This document shows, one piece after another, positions 5,724 to 10,971 of a stretch of DNA of 10,971 bases. The DNA is from Candidatus Jordarchaeia archaeon (GTDB lineage Archaea; Asgardarchaeota; Jordiarchaeia; Jordiarchaeales; Freyrarchaeaceae), in the NCBI GenBank assembly GCA_018383835.1, contig JAHAWR010000024.1:5499-16469 (forward strand), given 5' to 3'. The translations under genes and the position numbers were made by a program. Position 1 is the first letter of the stretch, and each line of letters begins with the position of its first letter. The notes below the pieces were generated by a model, which did not search any database, had not been told where the DNA came from, and worked only from the letters and a program-made list of their open reading frames with translations.

Positions 5724-5728
5724 TTGGT

Positions 5729-6796
5729 GTGCCTGTTCTGGATAGGTCGAAGGTTAGGCCAGACGTACTTAAACTTATTGATGAATACATGAAAGCCCAG
5801 GCGGAGGCCCTAATGAAGTTTCTCGAGAAAGAGGGAAAGACTGCTGATTTTTCGGCGATTTGGGGTAAGGTGATGGCGGGCAACGAGCGGTTCTTCAGGA
5901 GGGAGATGAGTGTGAGCGAGATCTATAACTGGTTGACGAAGGAGGAGATGCTCTTTCTAGCCAAGATTTTAAGGTACGCTTTTGAGTATGCGGCGAGTGT
6001 TGAACAGGAAAAGCATCCTATTCCAAGCGACGTGATCATAGACCAAACTGATGCCGGCGGCGTCCCGGCGGAGTGGCAGATAGTCCCGGTAGCCGCCGAC
6101 GACAGAGTCCTCCTGTACTTTCATGGAGGAGGGATGATTGTTGGCTCCTCTAACACTCACAGGCTTCTAACTGTTAGGCTCGGGGAGGAGACGAAGATGA
6201 TGGTGCTGAGCGTGGACTACAGGCTTGCTCCTGAGTACACCTACCCCGCACAGTTGGAGGATTGCGTCAAAGCCTACAAGTGGCTTCTCTCCTTAGGGGT
6301 AAACCCCAAGGGCATAGTGGTTGCAGGCGACTCAGCGGGAGGAAACCTAGCGCTGACAACCCTACTAAAGCTTAAGGATGAAGGCGTGGAGCTACCGGCC
6401 GGCGCAGTTTGCCTATCACCCGTAACCGACTGGACGAGCACTGATGAAGCCTTTTTCGAGAACGCGAAAACGGATCCTGTGCTGGCGGATGTGGGAGTCT
6501 TCTGGTGGGGGCCAGCCTACCTCGCGGGAGCAAACCCAGCCGACCCGCTGGTATCACCGCTCTTCGCTGACTTGAAAGGGCTCCCGCCAATACTGATTCA
6601 GGCGAGCACCAGCGAAATGCTCTTCAGCGGATGCAAGCGCTTCGCCGAAAAAGCTAGAGCAGCAGGAGTCGACGTAAGACTAGAAACATGGGACGACATG
6701 CCCCACGTCTTCCAGTCATTCGGATTACACGCACTACCAGAAGCGAAACAGGCAATAGAAAACATAGGAAAATTCGTAGAGAAGATAGTGAAGTAG
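5729..6796 (+). CDS. Alpha/beta-hydrolase, hormone-sensitive-lipase (family IV) esterase
   Basis: Expected to hydrolyse carboxylic esters of small or medium acyl chains in the cytoplasm; the natural substrate is unknown. Counting from GTG 5729 (355 residues), the oxyanion-hole motif HGGG is at 132-135 in YFHGGGMIVGSS. VDYRLAPE is at about 162-169, and the nucleophile is Ser202 in GDSAGGN. The catalytic His is His326 in WDDMPHVFQS. The acid is probably Glu296 in QASTSEMLFSG, the position where the related 'GSxExL' subgroup uses Glu, while most of the family has Asp (DPLxDE). All triad elements are present, so the enzyme should be active. The N-terminal cap before the core (about 105 residues, strongly helical and charged) is long for the family. 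The upstream ATG 5714 would add five residues. There is no signal peptide. It stands alone with its own promoter, 190 bases ahead of the CODH-like gene. Confidence 0.93.
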   Translation: MPVLDRSKVRPDVLKLIDEYMKAQAEALMKFLEKEGKTADFSAIWGKVMAGNERFFRREMSVSEIYNWLTKEEMLFLAKILRYAFEYAASVEQEKHPIPSDVIIDQTDAGGVPAEWQIVPVAADDRVLLYFHGGGMIVGSSNTHRLLTVRLGEETKMMVLSVDYRLAPEYTYPAQLEDCVKAYKWLLSLGVNPKGIVVAGDSAGGNLALTTLLKLKDEGVELPAGAVCLSPVTDWTSTDEAFFENAKTDPVLADVGVFWWGPAYLAGANPADPLVSPLFADLKGLPPILIQASTSEMLFSGCKRFAEKARAAGVDVRLETWDDMPHVFQSFGLHALPEAKQAIENIGKFVEKIVK

Positions 6797-6927
6797 CCGG
6801 AAAAGCGCGCGAAAAACGCAGCAACAAAATATTCCACCTACCTACCTGTTAAATATGCCGCCTCCCATTGGGGGACCTGTGCTTGCCTAAAAGAGGACCT
6901 AATAAAGTAGCGAGGCTCCCCAGTATT

Positions 6928-6968
6928 TCTTTATTAAGATATAATAAAAACATTAATTAATTATTAAT
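6928..6968 (+). promoter_or_regulatory. Promoter region of the CODH-like gene with an AT palindrome
   Basis: The block 6928-6950 is almost pure A/T (TTTATTAAGATATAATAAAA) and contains the likely TATA box. It is followed by the perfect palindrome ATTAATTAAT (6952-6961) and a partial third copy of ATTAAT (6963-6968). A palindrome just downstream of the TATA box sits where an archaeal repressor would act, but short AT palindromes are common in AT-rich DNA. Confidence 0.45.
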
Positions 6969-6986
6969 CTGAGTGAGTTTCTGGTG

Positions 6987-8894
6987 ATGTTTTTGGAGGA
7001 GGAGCGCATTTCGTATCATATGTCTGTTGTCAAGATGTACAGAAAGTTAAGGGAGGACGGGATAACTAACGTGTGGGATCGTTACGAGGCGCAGGGGCTT
7101 GGTGGGGATCCTGACAGGCGGTGCCCCTTCTGTCAGGCTGGTGTGAGGTGTGACCTCTGTTCGAATGGTCCATGCCGCGCTGACGCCGAGAAGGGCAAGC
7201 GTGGGGTTTGCGGAATAACCGCTGATGGCATGGCTATGAGGATGATGCTCCTCAGAAACGTTCTGGGTGCCTCAACATATCAGTTTCACGCTGACCAGAC
7301 TGTTAGGACGCTGAGGGCTACCGCCGAGGGAAGAACGCCCTTCACTATAAGGGATGATGGAAAGCTTAAGTGGCTTGCCCGCAGGCTTGGGCTTGACCCT
7401 GAAGGGAAAGCCAGCGAGGTTGCACTGATGGTTTGCGACTTCGTCGAGAAGGACTACGCGCGGAAGTTCTACGAGCCAAGCAAGGTCGTTGAGGCACTGG
7501 CTCCAGCAGAGAGGAAGAGGGTTTGGCGTGAGCTCGGACTTTTTCCGGGAGGAATATACGGGGAGATAATGCTGGCTGCAAGCTCGTGCCTGACGAACGT
7601 TGACGGCTACTACGCTAGCCTAGCCCTCAAGGCTATGCGCCTCTCCATAGCCGTGGCCTACCAGAGCCAACTCATCCTAGAATACTGCCAAGACATCCTC
7701 TTCGGAACACCTAGGCCTCACAAGGTGCGCGTGAACTTGGGAGTCCTTGACCCGGAATACGTTAACGTTCTCGTCAATGGGCATGAGCCCTTCTTGGGTT
7801 TTGCCCTTGTGCAGCTTGCTAGGAGGTCTGAGTGGCAGGAGATGGCAAGGAAGGCTGGCGCGAAGGGGTTAAGGGTTATAGCGAACATAGAGACGGGCCA
7901 GGAGATGATCCAGAGGTGGGAGGTTGACGATGTTTTCTATGGCTTCACGGGGAACTGGCTCATGCAGGAGGCTGTGCTGGCGAGCGGATCCGTCGACCTC
8001 TTCGCCTGCGACATGAACTGCTCAATGCCAATGGACCCAATATACGCTGAAAGGTACTGCTTCAGGCTTGTTCCGGTGAGTGAGCTGGTTTCCTTTGAGG
8101 GTGTAAAGGACAGGTTGAACTACGAGCCAGAGAAGGCTGAGGAGCAAGCTGCAACCCTCCTCCAGTGGGCGATAGAGAACTTCAAGGATAGGCGGAGGAG
8201 AGTTGACCCCGTCAGGGGGTTACCGGTTGGTGAGGCTACCGCAGGATTCTCTACTGAGAGCATTCTCGAGGCACTCGGAGGAAGCCTAACGCCATTGCTG
8301 GAAGCGGTGAAGAGGGGCGACGTGAGAGGGGTTGCGGGGCTGGTTTCGTGTACAACCCTCAGGGATCACGGGCAGGACGTGCACACGGTGGCTATCGCCA
8401 AGGAGCTGGTGAAGCGAGACGTGCTCGTCCTATCCATGGGATGCGGGAATGCAGCCCTCCAAGTTGCGGGGCTGTGCCGTCCTGAAGCAGCTGAGCAGGC
8501 TGGGTCAGGGCTCAGGAAGGTGTGCACCTCACTAGGAATTCCGCCCGTGCTTAGCTATGGCACCTGCACCGACACGGGGCGCCTAGCAGACCTCCTATCT
8601 GCCCTCTCGGAGGCACTTGGGGTGCCTATACCGGAGTTGCCCGTCGCAGCGGTTGCCCCAGAATATATGGAGCAGAAGGCTACTATAGATGCGATATTCG
8701 CTCTAGCTCTAGGACTTTTCACATACGTCAACCCTGTGCCGACGGTCACTGGCGCGCCGAACCTCGTGAAGCTCCTAACTGAGGATTGCAGAAGCGTAAC
8801 TGGGGGCGTACTAAACCTCGAAAGGGATCCTGTAAGGGCTGCGAACGCCATACTGACACACATAGAGGAAAAAAGGAGGAAACTTGGAATATGA
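6987..8894 (+). CDS. cooS: Ni-CODH (CooS) family protein with altered C-cluster ligands
   Basis: Full-length (635 residues) homologue of the catalytic subunit of anaerobic CO dehydrogenase, which interconverts CO and CO2 at a Ni-Fe C-cluster. Residues are counted from ATG 6987. The B-cluster Cys are 55, 58, 63 and 75 (CDLCSNGPC...GVCG). C-cluster ligands recognisable by motif are His266 (NGHEP), Cys345 (MNCSMP), Cys455 (VSCTT), Cys486 (MGCGNA) and Cys527 (GTCTDTGR). Lys564 (PEYMEQKA) is also kept. The motif GICCTGNE, which supplies the remaining Cys (Cys295 of CODH-II), reads ANIETGQE, placing Glu302 there. For the D-cluster, Cys46 is kept, the second Cys is Arg54, and Cys49 forms a CPFC pair. 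The proton-relay His series H-x2-H-x2-H reads His101, Gln104, Arg107. These changes make ordinary CO oxidation uncertain; the chemistry may be shifted. No CooF, CooC or ACS gene is adjacent. A GTG directly before the ATG is the alternative start. Confidence 0.92.
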   Translation: MFLEEERISYHMSVVKMYRKLREDGITNVWDRYEAQGLGGDPDRRCPFCQAGVRCDLCSNGPCRADAEKGKRGVCGITADGMAMRMMLLRNVLGASTYQFHADQTVRTLRATAEGRTPFTIRDDGKLKWLARRLGLDPEGKASEVALMVCDFVEKDYARKFYEPSKVVEALAPAERKRVWRELGLFPGGIYGEIMLAASSCLTNVDGYYASLALKAMRLSIAVAYQSQLILEYCQDILFGTPRPHKVRVNLGVLDPEYVNVLVNGHEPFLGFALVQLARRSEWQEMARKAGAKGLRVIANIETGQEMIQRWEVDDVFYGFTGNWLMQEAVLASGSVDLFACDMNCSMPMDPIYAERYCFRLVPVSELVSFEGVKDRLNYEPEKAEEQAATLLQWAIENFKDRRRRVDPVRGLPVGEATAGFSTESILEALGGSLTPLLEAVKRGDVRGVAGLVSCTTLRDHGQDVHTVAIAKELVKRDVLVLSMGCGNAALQVAGLCRPEAAEQAGSGLRKVCTSLGIPPVLSYGTCTDTGRLADLLSALSEALGVPIPELPVAAVAPEYMEQKATIDAIFALALGLFTYVNPVPTVTGAPNLVKLLTEDCRSVTGGVLNLERDPVRAANAILTHIEEKRRKLGI

Positions 8895-8910
8895 GCAGAG
8901 GTGGGCGCGT

Positions 8911-8930
8911 GCAGCAGGGCTGCGAAACTT
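8911..8930 (+). terminator. Possible terminator between convergent genes
   Basis: GCAGC (8911-8915) and GCTGC (8919-8923) form a 5-bp stem with a 3-base loop, followed by an A/T-rich GAAACTTTT. It fills the 36-base gap between the CODH-like stop (8894) and the trpA stop (8931). The stem is short and archaeal termination relies mostly on T-runs, so the call is tentative. Confidence 0.35.
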
Positions 8931-9761
8931 TTACTGGAGGTCTTTCGCGTGTTTCCAGCGGGTTGCCTCTTTGAGTTTCCATGTGTATTCCCGGAGTGAC
9001 TCAACCATTCTTTCCTCGTCTCCCAAGTTTTCCTCTATAATTTTTACTAGTCTGCTTCCAACTATGGCGGCGTCAGCTCCGTTTTCGAGGACACTTCTCA
9101 CGTGTTCAGGCTTTGAGACTCCGAAGCCGACAGCTAGAGGGATGCGGCCCCGCGTGAAGCGGGTAGCTCTCCTTATTGTTTCAACGGTTACAGCATGGAT
9201 TTTCTCTCTCGCCCCAGTCACCCCGAAAACCGATACGAGATACAGGAAGCCGGAAGTGTAGTCAACGATCTTTTTCATCCTCTCAGTCGAAGTGGAAGGA
9301 GTTGCGAGGAATATGGTGTCCACCTCGTATGACCCGGCGAACTCCTTGTACTCGCTTGCCTCCTCAACGGGTAGGTCTGGCACCACCACTCCATCCACTC
9401 CTCTGGCGCTTGCCTCCTCGAAGAAGTTTTTCAGCCCCATTCTGAATATGGAATTATAGTAGCTTAGGATGACTATGGGGACGCTCACTTCTCGCTTTAC
9501 CTCTTCAACCATCTCTAGAACCGCTCTGGGCCTCGTCCCTGCTCTAAGTGCCCTCACGGTGGCCGCCTGTATAGTGGGTCCGTCCGCTATTGGGTCTGAG
9601 AATGGAATTCCCAGCTCTATTATGTCCGCTCCGCCACAGACTAGCGCCCTAACTATGCTCGGCGTCATCGACGGGGAAGGGTCGCCGGCGGTCACATAGG
9701 CTATGAGGCCACCCTCGCCTCGCTCCCGTAGCTGGGAGAACTTCCTTGCAAGCGCCCTCAT
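8931..9761 (-). CDS. trpA: Tryptophan synthase alpha subunit
   Basis: Cleaves indole-3-glycerol phosphate to indole and glyceraldehyde-3-phosphate; the indole passes through a tunnel to TrpB in the cytoplasmic alpha2-beta2 complex. It is a complete 276-residue TIM barrel. TAGDP is at about 24-28. The family signature IELGIPFSDPIADGP (48-62) carries the catalytic Glu49 and Asp60. VVPDLPVEE (126-134), SVFGVTGAR (177-185, the phosphate-binding mobile loop), VGFGVSKPEH (211-220) and ADAAIVGSRLV (229-239) are all intact. Its ATG overlaps the trpB stop (ATGA, 9761-9758), so translation is coupled to trpB. A weak GGGGGCTG stands upstream. The order trpB-trpA is the classical operon end, and the gene converges on the CODH-like gene with only 36 bases between. 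There is no sign of damage. Confidence 0.97.
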   Translation of the reverse strand: MRALARKFSQLRERGEGGLIAYVTAGDPSPSMTPSIVRALVCGGADIIELGIPFSDPIADGPTIQAATVRALRAGTRPRAVLEMVEEVKREVSVPIVILSYYNSIFRMGLKNFFEEASARGVDGVVVPDLPVEEASEYKEFAGSYEVDTIFLATPSTSTERMKKIVDYTSGFLYLVSVFGVTGAREKIHAVTVETIRRATRFTRGRIPLAVGFGVSKPEHVRSVLENGADAAIVGSRLVKIIEENLGDEERMVESLREYTWKLKEATRWKHAKDLQ

Positions 9762-10954
9762 ATTTCAGCCCCCAGATACTTGGCAACTACTTCCACGTCC
9801 TTGTCACCTCTACCCGAGAGAGTAGCAACCACTATGTCACTTCTATCCATTTTCTTGGCAAGCTTCATGGCGAAGGCTAGGGCGTGCGCCGGCTCAAGTG
9901 CCGGAAGGATTCCCTCTCTCCTTGAAAGCTCAAGGAAAGCGTTGACCGCCTCCTCATCCGTGACGGCGACATAACGCGCCCTTCCTACCGACTTGAGGAA
10001 AGCATGCTCCGGTCCAACTCCGGGATAGTCTAGCCCGGCGGATATGCTGTGAGTGGTTTTTATCTGTCCATCCTCGTCCTGCAGGATGTAGGTGAGCATG
10101 CCGTGAAAGACGCCCTCCTCTCCCCCACAGAGGGAGGCGGCGTGCATCCCCGACTCCAGTCCCCGACCGGCAGCTTCAACCCCGTAGAGCTCAACTTCCT
10201 TGTCGTCGACGAATGGGTGGAATGTTCCTATAGCGTTGCTCCCGCCCCCGACGCACGCCACGACGGCATCCGGCAACCTACCCTCCTTAGCCAGTATTTG
10301 CTCCTTCAGCTCGCGCCCTATGACACTCTGAAACTCCCTAACCATTAGGGGGTAGGGGTGCGGCCCAACCGCCGAGCCTAGAAGGTAGTAAGTGTTTTCG
10401 AGGTTGGTGACCCAGTCTCTCATCGCCTCGTTTATCGCGTCCTTCAGCGTCCTCGACCCCGACTCAACCTTGTGAACCTCAGCCCCTAAAAGGCGCATCC
10501 TGAAAACGTTGAGCTTCTGCCTTTCGATGTCCTCTGCACCCATGTAGATCTCGGCTTTCAGCCCTAGGGCGGCGCAGGCCATCGCGGTCGCGACGCCGTG
10601 CTGCCCCGCCCCCGTCTCAGCGATCACCCTCCTCTTACCCATCCTCTTGGCGAGTAAGGCCTGCCCTAGAGTGTTGTTTATCTTGTGGGCTCCGCCATGA
10701 GCCAAGTCCTCCCTTTTCAGGTATATTTTGGCGCCTCCCACAGCCTTGGTGAGGTTTTCGGCGTAGTAGAGGGGGGTTGGGCGCCCAGCGTACTCGGACA
10801 AGTAGTAGTTCAGCTCCCTCTGGAAGGATAGGTCGCTCTTGCACTCCATGAAGGCATTCTCAAGCTCCTTCAGGGCAGCCATCAGGGTTTCGGGGACAAA
10901 CTGCCCCCCATACTTTCCATACTTGCCGCCTACAGGATACTCGCTCAGCTTCAC
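9758..10954 (-). CDS. trpB: Tryptophan synthase beta subunit (TrpB1 type)
   Basis: A pyridoxal-phosphate enzyme that condenses indole with L-serine to give L-tryptophan. Residues are counted from the TTG at 10960. The start GKYGKYGGQFVPETL (13-26) marks the TrpB1 subfamily that partners with TrpA, as opposed to TrpB2. The Schiff-base Lys is Lys93 in GGAHKINNT. The catalytic Glu is Glu115 in AETGAGQHG. The cofactor-phosphate loop is GGGSNAIG (238-245). The HSISAGLDYPGVGPEH block is at 304-319, and SGRGDKD is at 382-388. All are intact over the usual length of about 400. GTG 10954 is taken as the start because GGAGG (10966-10962) stands 7 bases before it but only 1 base before the TTG at 10960, giving 398 residues. 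The reading frame is followed by overlapping trpA. Promoter and any upstream trp genes lie beyond the right edge. Confidence 0.98.
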   Translation of the reverse strand: MKLSEYPVGGKYGKYGGQFVPETLMAALKELENAFMECKSDLSFQRELNYYLSEYAGRPTPLYYAENLTKAVGGAKIYLKREDLAHGGAHKINNTLGQALLAKRMGKRRVIAETGAGQHGVATAMACAALGLKAEIYMGAEDIERQKLNVFRMRLLGAEVHKVESGSRTLKDAINEAMRDWVTNLENTYYLLGSAVGPHPYPLMVREFQSVIGRELKEQILAKEGRLPDAVVACVGGGSNAIGTFHPFVDDKEVELYGVEAAGRGLESGMHAASLCGGEEGVFHGMLTYILQDEDGQIKTTHSISAGLDYPGVGPEHAFLKSVGRARYVAVTDEEAVNAFLELSRREGILPALEPAHALAFAMKLAKKMDRSDIVVATLSGRGDKDVEVVAKYLGAEI

Positions 10955-10961
10955 CTTCAAG

Positions 10962-10966
10962 CCTCC
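10962..10966 (-). promoter_or_regulatory. Shine-Dalgarno that decides the trpB start
   Basis: GGAGG on the minus strand is 7 bases from GTG 10954 and 1 base from TTG 10960. The spacing favours the GTG, shortening TrpB by two residues relative to the longest frame. Confidence 0.7.
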
Positions 10967-10971
10967 ATAAC

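Noticed and set aside
5714..5728. ATG 5714 as the esterase start
   Set aside because: It overlaps the Shine-Dalgarno that serves GTG 5729 and has none of its own; it remains possible only on a leaderless transcript.
8884..9261. Plus-strand open frame over the trpA 3' end
   Set aside because: It is antisense to trpA, whose protein is unmistakable.
1..10971. CRISPR array, insertion sequence ends or attachment sites
   Set aside because: I looked for regularly spaced repeats, transposase motifs and paired direct repeats flanking the decayed tract and found none I could support by eye.

Overview
The window looks like a piece of a thermophilic archaeal chromosome, most likely from the Thermoproteota (Crenarchaeota). 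The reasons are archaeal TATA-type promoter boxes upstream of the intact genes, GGAGG-type ribosome sites that often serve GTG or TTG starts, a Ni-CODH family protein, and an unusually high density of HEPN and minimal-nucleotidyltransferase (MNT) genes and gene remains, which are typical of hyperthermophilic archaea. The lineage is an inference; there is no rRNA or other marker here.

Layout. (1) 1-2100: a possible gene end at the left edge, then a DUF998-like membrane protein with an internal duplication (444-1280) and a small four-cysteine protein that may be V4R-like (1623-2078). Both have a recognisable promoter and Shine-Dalgarno site. (2) 2101-5600: an eroded accessory tract. It holds a frameshifted HepT+MNT toxin-antitoxin pair (2101-2348, 2436-2799), an unrecognised minus-strand ORF (2839-3429), a second MNT remnant (3811-3896), an intact-frame MNT-like protein that has lost its nucleotidyltransferase active site (4171-4536), and a HEPN-domain pseudogene on the minus strand (4873-5267). 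None of the four remains or relatives keeps both an open frame and a catalytic motif, so the tract reads as a toxin-antitoxin graveyard. (3) 5729-6796: an intact hormone-sensitive-lipase-type esterase. (4) 6987-8894: a Ni-CODH catalytic-subunit (CooS) homologue. (5) 8931-10954, minus strand: trpB and trpA overlapping by 4 bp, convergent with the CODH gene.

How the genes work together. TrpB and TrpA are the two halves of tryptophan synthase and are translationally coupled; the rest of the trp operon probably lies beyond the right edge. The CODH-like gene stands alone: no CooF, CooC, acetyl-CoA synthase or hydrogenase gene is visible on either side within the window.

The most interesting observation is in this CODH homologue. 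It keeps the His and four of the five Cys of the Ni-Fe C-cluster, but the remaining Cys (equivalent to Cys295 of Carboxydothermus CODH-II) reads as Glu. The histidine proton relay is largely replaced, and one D-cluster Cys is Arg with a CxxC nearby. Glutamate at the equivalent cluster position is what hybrid-cluster proteins use, so this may be a CODH-fold enzyme with altered metal chemistry.
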